Source: Clostridia bacterium
GTDB taxonomy: Bacteria > Bacillota > Clostridia > UMGS1883
Reading direction: 5' to 3'
NCBI GenBank assembly: GCA_017472685.1
Contig: JAFUOO010000018.1
Span: 1 to 64,000, forward strand
Length of the DNA: 64,000 nucleotides
Shown: one piece after another, positions 32,556 through 40,699 of the stretch
Layout: each line of letters begins with the position of its first letter
Position numbering within the stretch: position 1 is the first letter of the stretch
Translations under genes and position numbers: made by a program
The notes under the pieces: model-generated
What the model was told of the DNA's origin: nothing
The model's database searches: none
The model's input: only the letters and a program-made list of their open reading frames with translations

Positions 32556-33128
32556 ATGGTAGAGCCCGTGAGAATAGGCTTTGCATTGACGGGGTCCTTC
32601 TGTACCTTTGACAAGGTAATGCAAGAGTTAGAGAAGCTCACTGAAAAATACGACGTGAGTGTGATAATGAGCAAAGCGGCAAGCAGCACCGACACCCGCT
32701 TCGGCAAAGCGGAGGACTTTATAAAAAAAGCCCGAGAGCTCTCGGGCAAGGATGTTATATGTGATATTTCTTCCGCCGAACCCATCGGGCCGAAAAAGCT
32801 GTTTGACGCACTCGTTATTGCACCCTGCACAGGGAACACACTTGCCAAGCTTGCCTGCGGAATAACGGACACACCCGTTACCATGGCGGCAAAGGCACAC
32901 CTCAGGAACGAAAGACCGCTTATAATTGCTCCCTCCACAAATGACGGGCTGGGTGCGAATGCAAAAAATATAGGCTTGCTCCTGAATACCACAAACATTT
33001 ACTTTGTCCCCTTTGGACAGGATGACCCGATTAACAAGCACAAATCTTTGGTTGCAGATTTCACCAGAATTATCCCCACCTTAGAGGATGCCTTAACAGG
33101 AAAACAAATTCAACCGCTTTTAATATGA
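32556..33128 (+). CDS. dpaB: Dipicolinate synthase subunit B
   Basis: Flavoprotein-like subunit of dipicolinate synthase, 190 residues. Flavodoxin-like motifs seen: RIGFALTGSFCTFDKVMQEL, a segment with DVSVIMSKAASSTDTRFG, LVIAPCTGNTLAKLACGITD and PVTMAAKAHLRN. GGGAGGATTTACCCG precedes the ATG. It forms a two-gene operon with dpaA. A strong bidirectional terminator separates it from the convergent pectin lyase gene. Confidence 0.95.
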   Translation: MVEPVRIGFALTGSFCTFDKVMQELEKLTEKYDVSVIMSKAASSTDTRFGKAEDFIKKARELSGKDVICDISSAEPIGPKKLFDALVIAPCTGNTLAKLACGITDTPVTMAAKAHLRNERPLIIAPSTNDGLGANAKNIGLLLNTTNIYFVPFGQDDPINKHKSLVADFTRIIPTLEDALTGKQIQPLLI

Positions 33129-33133
33129 TAAGC

Positions 33134-33166
33134 AAAAAGGTTTTGGCATATGCCAAAACCTTTCTT
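33134..33166. terminator. Bidirectional terminator
   Basis: AAAGGTTTTGGCA-TA-TGCCAAAACCTTT between convergent dpaB and the PL11 gene. Confidence 0.9.
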
Positions 33167-33182
33167 TACTGTCATTTTGAAA

Positions 33183-36100
33183 TCAGCCGCCGTAAATTTC
33201 AACCTCACTAAGGCTGCTCCAGCCGGAGGTTGTATTACCCTTTACCACAACCTTTACATAACGGCCTGTTTTATTTGTAATAAACTTCATAAAATCGCCC
33301 GATTGAGGAATGCTGTTGCCCTTAAAAACGGTTTCAAAGTTAACATTATCTTCGGAAACATAAACCTCGTAGGGAATGTAGCGGGCATCGTCATATTTTG
33401 CAAAAGCTACGTTTATGCCCGTAATATTATATACATCACCCAAGTCGTACACAATGTTCTGCTCGCCGTTGGATGCCCATACCGTGGAAAGGTTTCCGTC
33501 GCAGGAATTTTTGGCAGGGTTACTCTGCTCGGGCTCCTGGCTTGCAGTAACAGCACTTGGTACAAGTTTTTTTGTCACAGCTGATGTTTTGTCCTTTAAG
33601 CCTATGGGGACAAGCTTGTTGGTTTTATCCCAGATAAACAATGCTACCTTACAACCGTCAACGGACTTTGTGAAGGCGAAGTCGCCGTATTCGGGAGTAG
33701 CCGAAAGTGAAATTTCCTCGCTTTCGGCGAAAACAAGGCTGCCGTTTTCGTCATATGCCGCACCGATTAAAACGGCGTCGTCTTCCGACTTATCGTAGGC
33801 AAGATATTTCACGTTTTTGCCTTCCACAGAAACAATCTGCACACAAGCATCTGCCTTTGCCGTAGTAAAAGAGTATGAAAGGTCACTTAAGGACGGGCTT
33901 ACGTAAATACCACCCGTGCCTGTGACAGATGCCCAGTATTTAAGGGTTTTAAAGCTTCTGCCCTCGAGAGAGAAGGTTTTTGTGTATTTCTTCAAGCCGT
34001 CACTGCCGGCTATGCTTGCTGTACAAAGACCGGCATCGTAGTCAAACTCAATTGTAACAAACCAGGTAGTGGAGCTACGGTTCATGGGCTCTTCGCCATC
34101 ACCTGATACGCTCCAGCCTGACTGAATTCCTGCAAAATCGCCATCGAGGATTTTTGCGGCTGTAGGGTCTGCGGAGGAGTAATACCACTGAGCTATATTG
34201 ATGATGTTATTCCCGTAGGTGTCTAAAAATTCAAGCCCGAAGCCGTATTCGTGTCCGTCCCAGTTCCAGTTTGTGCCGTCCACCTTTTTACCGCCTGTGT
34301 TGAACTTGAAGGAAACTGTTGCTTTGTTTTCGTAATAGGGAGTAAAGTCGCGGGAAAAATATGCGCCTGTGGTGCTGTTTTCAAGGTTTAAGGACGCATG
34401 GTCCACTCCGCCTGAAAACGAGGCATTGTTTGACACAAAGCTTCCATCACCTAAAACATCGAGGGTTTCAATGCCTACAACCGTAACGGTGCAGGTATCG
34501 GTGAAACCGCCGTCGCGGGTTGTTGCCGTAATTGTACATGTGCCCTCGCCTACGCCTGTAATGTTACCGCCTGAAACTCTTGCAACAGCCTCGTCGTCAC
34601 TTTCCCATGTAATGCCCTTCTTTGTGGCATTTTCGGGCTCGAGCTTTGCCGTTATTCTATATGTCTGCCCCTGTTTGATTGTAACATCATTTTCCGTCAG
34701 GCTCACGCCTTCAACCGGTGTTCCGGTTACATAGTAAGGCACCGTGTAGGGAACTGCAGGTGCAAGATAGTTCTGGGTGATGCCCGAGGAATTGACCGCC
34801 AACGCATTTGAGCCAATGTAGTAGCTTGTGTGCGCAGGCTGATTGTATGCAACGTTCTGCCATGCAATGCCAAGACGATACTGGCAGTCGTGCATAAGCG
34901 TTGTAAGGCGGTAGGTTGTGGGGATAACACTTGTCATGATACGAAGATAGGGTGTTTCGCCCTCGCCTTTGCCAATGGGCATAATGATTTCCTCTCGCCA
35001 GTCTCCCCAAAGGTCGGCAACAAGAGAGGGTGTGCTCTTTGAATAGTTGTTAGAAGTGGCAGGAAGATAGCCTGCTCCGTCGTTATAGAAGCGGATGGTC
35101 CAGCCGTTTGCCGCATCAAATTTTGCAAGCTGATTATCGTCCAGCATTTCGCGGGATAAGTCGCCGTCCCAGTAAACAAGGAAGTTTGTCATGGCACGGG
35201 AGTTTGTTTTGGGTCTTACGCTTACAACGTTACCCTTTAAGTCGTGAGTTTCATCAAAGGCGATGCTCCAGCCAAGGCTGAGCGCATCGGGGTGTGTTTT
35301 TGCATATTCGTCGTCAATATTTGCCATTACGCCTCGACCGTTATCTGTGCCCGAGCCTGCGGCAATATTATAAAGAAGCTCGCCTGTTTTTGCCACTCTT
35401 AAATTTTCGGCATATGCGGGTTTGTCCTCCTTAACACTGAACACCTCCTGCACGCCGTCGTTATTGAAGTCGGACATGTGCATCGCATCGCCGTGACCGT
35501 GGCGTGTGTTGCCCATTACGGTTTTTCCGTCATCATCCAGTGTTGCAGAGCCGTAAACAATTTCGTCCTTGCCGTCACCATCAACATCGCCCACGGAAAG
35601 GTTGTGGTTACCCTGTCCGTACATATTGCCGGAGCTGCTACTTTCAGCTTTGTGCTCCCAAACAAGCTCCAATGTGGAGCCGTCCCACTTATATGCACGG
35701 ATTACTGCTGCATTGTAGTAACCGCGGCACTCAATAAAGTGAGGTGTTATGCCGTCAATATATGCAACTGCCGCAAGGTAGCGTTCGCTTCTGTTCCACT
35801 TGCTGTCGCCCCAGGAGGACACCGCGTCACGGGTGATGCCCTCGGTTGTATAAAGTGCCTGACCTGTTTCGCCGTCAAAAATTGTTACATATTCACCGCC
35901 CGAGGTGGGAATGCCCTTGCCCGAAAGGTGAATAGCTGTATTGTCGGCATTTCTTATTTCCTCGGTGTCGCCCACTTCGGTTACATATCTGCCTGTGCCG
36001 TCAATGGTGCCGGGAGCAGTTTTCATGGCAATTTCACTTTTGCCGTCGCCGTCAAAGTCATAAACCATGAACTGTGTATAGTGCGCGCCTGCACGGATGT

Positions 36101-36824
36101 TCTTGCCCATATCGATACGCCACATATAGCTTGTGTTGTCAGGGCTTATTTCGTAACCGTCAATGTATACGTTACCTGTGTAACCGCCCGAGGCAGAGTC
36201 CTTGGAGTCGGAGGGGTCCCATTTTAAAACAATTTCGTAATCGCCGTCACCGTCCAAATCACCTACGGAGGCATCGTTTGCGCCTGCTTCAACATCGCCT
36301 ACGGTGTAGTATTTACTTGTACCGCCGCCGTGGTTTGTCACATTGGCAGGTGTGAAAACGGGAACGTCGATATAGCTGAAGGCATTGGGCTTACTTGTTC
36401 CGCTGCTTACATAGCTGCCGCGTGCATATTTCACATGCTCTGTCCACACCTTTGTTGCGGGCTCGTTTATGGCACTTTCGCCTTTTTTTACAACCTTATA
36501 GGTGTCGCTCTGTGTGCCTTGGGAGTCAAGATAATAGGTTGCGTCGTGTGTGCCTGTTGTGAAAATTTTAACATTGTTACGGTAAATATCAAAAGCCTGG
36601 TTTGTGAGGCTTTCGTCGCCTAAAAGTCGCCAGGAAAGAGCAACGCCTGCGCTTACACCATTAGAAGGTGCGGCAGAGGTTTTAACCGCAATAAGACCGC
36701 GGTTTAATTTTTCCATCTGCCTTGCCACAGTCTGGTAACGGGGCATATTTTCTACTGCTGCCATGGCAGGTATTGCGGACAAGAGCATCGCACCAGCCAG
36801 AATTAACGATAAAACCTTTTTCAT
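33183..36824 (-). CDS. Secreted rhamnogalacturonan lyase, PL11, with Ig-like and discoidin domains
   Basis: Cleaves the rhamnogalacturonan-I backbone outside the cell by beta-elimination. 1213 residues: signal peptide (1-22), PL11 eight-bladed propeller (about 40-700) with Ca-binding repeats GDLDGDGDYEIVLKWDPSDS and VYDFDGDGKSEIAMKT and the family signature GQGNHNLSVGDVDGDGKDEI, a Big_2 Ig-like domain (704-785; ITWESDDEAVARVSGGNITG), a beta-sandwich (about 798-985), a small domain, and a C-terminal F5/8 discoidin domain (1087-1213; NSCDGNLSTVWAS). AGAAAGGAAGTATAAT precedes the ATG. It starts one base after the AraC gene stop, so the two form an operon and AraC probably controls it. Confidence 0.93.
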   Translation of the reverse strand: MKKVLSLILAGAMLLSAIPAMAAVENMPRYQTVARQMEKLNRGLIAVKTSAAPSNGVSAGVALSWRLLGDESLTNQAFDIYRNNVKIFTTGTHDATYYLDSQGTQSDTYKVVKKGESAINEPATKVWTEHVKYARGSYVSSGTSKPNAFSYIDVPVFTPANVTNHGGGTSKYYTVGDVEAGANDASVGDLDGDGDYEIVLKWDPSDSKDSASGGYTGNVYIDGYEISPDNTSYMWRIDMGKNIRAGAHYTQFMVYDFDGDGKSEIAMKTAPGTIDGTGRYVTEVGDTEEIRNADNTAIHLSGKGIPTSGGEYVTIFDGETGQALYTTEGITRDAVSSWGDSKWNRSERYLAAVAYIDGITPHFIECRGYYNAAVIRAYKWDGSTLELVWEHKAESSSSGNMYGQGNHNLSVGDVDGDGKDEIVYGSATLDDDGKTVMGNTRHGHGDAMHMSDFNNDGVQEVFSVKEDKPAYAENLRVAKTGELLYNIAAGSGTDNGRGVMANIDDEYAKTHPDALSLGWSIAFDETHDLKGNVVSVRPKTNSRAMTNFLVYWDGDLSREMLDDNQLAKFDAANGWTIRFYNDGAGYLPATSNNYSKSTPSLVADLWGDWREEIIMPIGKGEGETPYLRIMTSVIPTTYRLTTLMHDCQYRLGIAWQNVAYNQPAHTSYYIGSNALAVNSSGITQNYLAPAVPYTVPYYVTGTPVEGVSLTENDVTIKQGQTYRITAKLEPENATKKGITWESDDEAVARVSGGNITGVGEGTCTITATTRDGGFTDTCTVTVVGIETLDVLGDGSFVSNNASFSGGVDHASLNLENSTTGAYFSRDFTPYYENKATVSFKFNTGGKKVDGTNWNWDGHEYGFGLEFLDTYGNNIINIAQWYYSSADPTAAKILDGDFAGIQSGWSVSGDGEEPMNRSSTTWFVTIEFDYDAGLCTASIAGSDGLKKYTKTFSLEGRSFKTLKYWASVTGTGGIYVSPSLSDLSYSFTTAKADACVQIVSVEGKNVKYLAYDKSEDDAVLIGAAYDENGSLVFAESEEISLSATPEYGDFAFTKSVDGCKVALFIWDKTNKLVPIGLKDKTSAVTKKLVPSAVTASQEPEQSNPAKNSCDGNLSTVWASNGEQNIVYDLGDVYNITGINVAFAKYDDARYIPYEVYVSEDNVNFETVFKGNSIPQSGDFMKFITNKTGRYVKVVVKGNTTSGWSSLSEVEIYGG

Positions 36825-36825
36825 A

Positions 36826-37617
36826 TTATACTTCCTTTCTGTAGCTGCTGGGCGACTTTCCGAAGAAGGAGCGGAAAGCCGTTGAGAAATAGAGCTGGTC
36901 GTCAAATCCCACGCTCAACGCCACCTGCCCGATTGACAAGCTTGTTTCCCGAAGGAGCTTCCCTGCAGTTTTCAGCTTGTACTCTGTTATATACTTTTTA
37001 GGCGATACACCCATTTTTTCCTTAAACAATCTGTACAGATAGCTGCGGTCAATGCCCACATAGGTGCTAATCTGGTCAACGTTTATTGTTGTATCGTAAT
37101 AGAAGGTATGTATGTAGCTGATAGCCGCCTTTACATATTCGTCTGCCATGGATACGCTTTTTGGCTTGTCTGTTACAAGCGCGCCAAGGAATTCGTACAG
37201 AAGGCCTGTAATTTCGTAGGGATTGACAGGCTCAGCCTGTGCCAGGTCAAGAATTGCCTGCTCTGCATTTTCTGCAGAATATACCACAGGAGATTCGGGC
37301 GAAAAGGGTGTTGCCGATAAATACTTTGTAACGGCAGTACCGTTGAATTCCACCCAGCTGTATTCCCAGGGGTCGGTCTCGGAGGCTACATAATATGTAA
37401 TCTCATCGGGGTAAATGAGAAAGGCATCATGCGCCTTCAGCTCATAGACCTGTCCGCGCACAGAGTAAGTGCCGCTTCCCTTATGTATATAATGTATGAG
37501 AAAATTACTCCTTACAAAATTACCTATGGAATAACCGGGTCGGCAATCCTCATGTCCATATTGAAATATGTTGAAATCGGCAAATTCGCGAAATCGGTTA
37601 ATAACTGTTCTTCTCAA
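36826..37617 (-). CDS. AraC-family regulator
   Basis: 263 residues. An N-terminal cupin-like sensor domain (about 20-160; HYIHKGSGTYSVRGQVYELK, then DAFLIYPDEITYY) precedes a C-terminal double helix-turn-helix (about 165-263; DQISTYVGIDRSYLYRLFKE, GVSPKKYITEYKLKTA, ALSVGFDDQLYFSTAFR). Start taken as TTG at 37617, preceded by AAGGAAGTGATATTT; an upstream TTG at 37641 would place that site inside the gene. It is encoded with the PL11 lyase and divergent from the GH105 operon, so it probably activates both in response to a rhamnogalacturonan-derived sugar. The ligand cannot be told. Confidence 0.92.
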   Translation of the reverse strand: MRRTVINRFREFADFNIFQYGHEDCRPGYSIGNFVRSNFLIHYIHKGSGTYSVRGQVYELKAHDAFLIYPDEITYYVASETDPWEYSWVEFNGTAVTKYLSATPFSPESPVVYSAENAEQAILDLAQAEPVNPYEITGLLYEFLGALVTDKPKSVSMADEYVKAAISYIHTFYYDTTINVDQISTYVGIDRSYLYRLFKEKMGVSPKKYITEYKLKTAGKLLRETSLSIGQVALSVGFDDQLYFSTAFRSFFGKSPSSYRKEV

Positions 37618-37645
37618 AAATATCACTTCCTTACTTTTCAATTAT

Positions 37646-37675
37646 AGGATATCGCAAAATCTAATGTTTTGTCAA
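37646..37675 (-). promoter_or_regulatory. Promoter of the araC-PL11 operon
   Basis: TTGACA (37675-37670), 18 nt, TATCCT (37651-37646) on the minus strand. Confidence 0.55.
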
Positions 37676-37687
37676 CGAATATGTCAC

Positions 37688-37707
37688 ATTTACAAATATA
37701 TTTACAA
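37688..37707. promoter_or_regulatory. Candidate AraC-type operator
   Basis: ATTTACAA occurs twice as a direct repeat at 37688-37695 and 37700-37707, 12 bp apart, upstream of the GH105 operon, whose own -35 region is poor. Position and spacing suit an AraC activator; this is inference. Confidence 0.4.
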
Positions 37708-37767
37708 CAAAATCATATACAAATGCGTTTTTTGATGCGGTATTATAGGATTGAAGGATGTGAAAGT

Positions 37768-39420
37768 ATGGATTTTCGTAAAACTGCAGAAAAAATTGCA
37801 TACAGATACATGGAGCTAAACCCCGAAAACGAAATTTTATACAGGGCGTTTTACTCCGGTGGAATACGCCGCGGATATGACTATCGCTATGAGGCGGATA
37901 TGAACAAAATATTCCCCGAGGCAAAAATCGGCGATGAGGCAACCGCAAGGTGTGTTTACCTGTCTGACGGTGACGGCTCAATAGGAATGGAAATTACTCT
38001 TTTCGGCACAACAGCTCTTTATGTCAACGGCGAAAAGCTGTTTCAGTCGGACATTTTTAATGAAAGAAACAACCACATTTCAAACCGCTTGAATGTTCCG
38101 GTGAAAAAGGGTGTCAACGAAATTGAGCTTCGCTTTAAGAAAACTGCGCTCGGCTTCGGCGCAATTTTCGGCACCCACCTTGCAAAGTGGAACTATATTT
38201 TTATGAATCCCAATGACCACGAGCAGGAGGGCTGTATTTACCGTCTTAATGACGGAGAGTGGCTTCCCGAAACATATTCCTGGAGCGCGGATGGCTTGTC
38301 CGACGATGAAAAGGCAAAGCTGCTTGACCCGGACAATGTTAAGGCAAGAAAGCTGGATGGGGACAACATGTGGATACGCCCCTATCTGGGAGGCGGCAGC
38401 TTCGGGCATTGGAATTACCCCTTGGGGGTTGTTATGTACGGTCTGATGCGTACGGCTGAACTTTTAGAGGACAAAAAGATTGAAGCTTATACCAAAGCGC
38501 ACATACAGCGTACACTTGATACCTTTGATTATGCCATGTGGGATAAGGATTTTCACGGTGGCTCGGCAAGCTTGCACAATCTTTTGTCGAGCATTGACTC
38601 GCTTGACGATTGCGGTGCTTTCTGTGCGGCAGTTGAAGAGGCAACGCTGCTGTATGACCTTGATTCGAAAAAGGTTTGCGACTTTGTGGCAGATTACATA
38701 GAGAACAAGCAGCCCCGAAACCCCGATGGCTCCTTCTGCAGACAAAATCAGCTACACTCGTTCCACAACGAAACCATGTGGCTTGACGACATGTACATGA
38801 GCGTACCGTTTTTAGTAAGGCGCTATAAGCTGACCGGGGACGAGAAATACCTGAGCGATGCTGTAAATCAGTTTGTTCAGTACAAAAAATGTCTTTATAT
38901 GGAAGATAGGAATTTAATGAGCCATGTTTATGACTTAAGACACGATATTCCCACACTTGTTCCCTGGGGCAGAGGCAACGGCTGGTTTATATTCTCCCTG
39001 ACAGAGCTTCTTGACGTTCTGCCAAAGGACCACCCCAAGAGAGCATTTCTTGAAGACTTTTTCAAAACGCTTGCCGCAGGCTACCTTGTTCATCAGTCGC
39101 CCGACGGCAGATGGCGCCAGGTTATTGACGATAGCGAAAGCTACCTTGAAACAAGCTGTACGGCAATGTTTGCCTGCGCCTTCATGCGCGGCTGGCGAAC
39201 GGGTCTTCTTGGTGACGAATACAAGGCATCGGCAGAAAAGGCTGCACTCAGCATTCTTGCAAACTGCGTTGACGCAGAGGGCAATGTATACGGCGTATGT
39301 CGCGGCAGCGAATTCAGCTTTTCCAACGATTATTATAAATACGACCTGCTCCCCCGTGACAACGACACTCACGGCATAGGCATCGTATTGTTATCAATAT
39401 ATGAGGTGATGAAAAAATGA
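37768..39420 (+). CDS. Cytoplasmic GH105 unsaturated rhamnogalacturonyl hydrolase
   Basis: 550 residues, no signal peptide. The N-terminal about 170 residues form a beta-sandwich-like domain with GSIGMEITLFGTTALYVNGE; the C-terminal part is the GH105 barrel, with HNLLSSIDSLDDCGAFCAAV, WLDDMYMSVPFLVRRYKLTG and WGRGNGWFIFSLTELLDVLP. It should split imported delta-galacturonyl-rhamnose into 5-keto-4-deoxyuronate (for KduI) and rhamnose (for RhaA). AAGGATGTGAAAGT precedes the ATG. It overlaps the next gene by ATGA, a tight operon, and is divergent from the AraC gene. The appended N-terminal domain is not in minimal GH105 proteins. Confidence 0.9.
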   Translation: MDFRKTAEKIAYRYMELNPENEILYRAFYSGGIRRGYDYRYEADMNKIFPEAKIGDEATARCVYLSDGDGSIGMEITLFGTTALYVNGEKLFQSDIFNERNNHISNRLNVPVKKGVNEIELRFKKTALGFGAIFGTHLAKWNYIFMNPNDHEQEGCIYRLNDGEWLPETYSWSADGLSDDEKAKLLDPDNVKARKLDGDNMWIRPYLGGGSFGHWNYPLGVVMYGLMRTAELLEDKKIEAYTKAHIQRTLDTFDYAMWDKDFHGGSASLHNLLSSIDSLDDCGAFCAAVEEATLLYDLDSKKVCDFVADYIENKQPRNPDGSFCRQNQLHSFHNETMWLDDMYMSVPFLVRRYKLTGDEKYLSDAVNQFVQYKKCLYMEDRNLMSHVYDLRHDIPTLVPWGRGNGWFIFSLTELLDVLPKDHPKRAFLEDFFKTLAAGYLVHQSPDGRWRQVIDDSESYLETSCTAMFACAFMRGWRTGLLGDEYKASAEKAALSILANCVDAEGNVYGVCRGSEFSFSNDYYKYDLLPRDNDTHGIGIVLLSIYEVMKK

Positions 39421-40655
39421 CACTTAATGAAATAACACGTCTTGATTTAACTCCCGCAGGCAAATTCTGCAGAATGTGGCTTGGAGATATCAACAATGAT
39501 GGCAGAATGGAAATTTTAATGGTACAGCCCGACTCACACTTTGACGATAGATACTGGCCCCACAGCGTGCAGGCTGTAACAGCCTTTGATTTAGAGGGCA
39601 ATGTACTCTGGCAGATTGGCACCGTTGACCCCGACGCCCAGGCTTCGGGCGCTGACATTCCCTGTCAGGTGTACGACATAAACAATGACGGTCAGCTTGA
39701 AATTATATGCGCGATGGACGATTGTTTATGCATTTACAACGGTAAGGACGGCTCCTTTATTTCAAAGCATGCCCTTCCTGATGAGCACGCTCACGACTGC
39801 ATTATGATATGCGACCTGGAGGGCACAGGCTACGCACAGAATATTGTAGTTAAAAACCGCTACCACAAGGCATGGGCTCTTGATAAAGAGTTCAACGTAA
39901 TGTGGGAGCACGAAGGCAACACAGGTCACTACCCCTGGTGCTATGACCTTGACGGTGACGGACGTGACGAGGTTATCGTAGGCTACGATGTTTTAAACTA
40001 CAAGGGCGAAACACTCTGGACGATTGACATGAAGGACCACGCAGACTGTATCTGGGTTGGTGACATAAACCAGGACGGCAAGCCGGAGGTTGTTATCGGT
40101 GGCGACGATTTCACAGCCTATACAAACGATGGCAAGCTCCTCTGGCGCTTTACCGACACTGTGGAAAGCCAGAACGTGGCAATAGGTAACCTTCGTCCTG
40201 AGCTGCCCGGTCTTGAAATTTGCGGCTTGGACAGAATTGACCGTTCAAACCCCGGTCTTGACGGCATTTTCCTTGTTTCGTCAACGGGCGAGTGTCTTTA
40301 CAAGGAAAAGCGCACCATCCCCGGTTGGAGCAGTGCTTGTACGGTAATAAATAACCTTGACGGCAAGCACACAGACCACATACTTGCATTCCGTCGCGGC
40401 GGAGGAATGCCCAACGCGGTATATGACGGCTATCTGAATACAATTTTCAACTTCCCCTTTGACGGCTACGTTGCATGGGGCGATTTGGTTGACAGCGGTA
40501 CAAATCAGCTGATTGTATACTCAAACGACGAAGCGGTAATTTATTCTTCAAAGGATATTGACATAACAAAGACACAGAATAAAACTCTTCCTCAGCCCAA
40601 GCGCCTTTATAACAACACACGCTACTGGGGCGGAGAAGCATATAAAAAGGATTAA
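39417..40655 (+). CDS. Cytoplasmic beta-propeller protein, PL11/FG-GAP-like
   Basis: 412 residues without signal peptide or membrane segment. Repeated Asp-rich loops mark propeller blades: WLGDINNDGRMEILMV, VYDINNDGQLEIICAMDD, YDLDGDGRDEVIVGYDVL and VGDINQDGKPEVVIGGDD. These resemble PL11 rhamnogalacturonan lyase and FG-GAP repeats, but the WDPSDSKD and GQGNHNLSVGD signatures of the secreted PL11 enzymes are absent. It overlaps the GH105 gene by 4 bases, so the products likely work together on imported oligosaccharides, as a lyase, a hydrolase or a binding partner. Catalysis is unproven. Confidence 0.8.
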   Translation: MTLNEITRLDLTPAGKFCRMWLGDINNDGRMEILMVQPDSHFDDRYWPHSVQAVTAFDLEGNVLWQIGTVDPDAQASGADIPCQVYDINNDGQLEIICAMDDCLCIYNGKDGSFISKHALPDEHAHDCIMICDLEGTGYAQNIVVKNRYHKAWALDKEFNVMWEHEGNTGHYPWCYDLDGDGRDEVIVGYDVLNYKGETLWTIDMKDHADCIWVGDINQDGKPEVVIGGDDFTAYTNDGKLLWRFTDTVESQNVAIGNLRPELPGLEICGLDRIDRSNPGLDGIFLVSSTGECLYKEKRTIPGWSSACTVINNLDGKHTDHILAFRRGGGMPNAVYDGYLNTIFNFPFDGYVAWGDLVDSGTNQLIVYSNDEAVIYSSKDIDITKTQNKTLPQPKRLYNNTRYWGGEAYKKD

Positions 40656-40699
40656 GCCTTTTGCATGCAAAACAAGAAGGAATAATAAGGAGGACAAAA

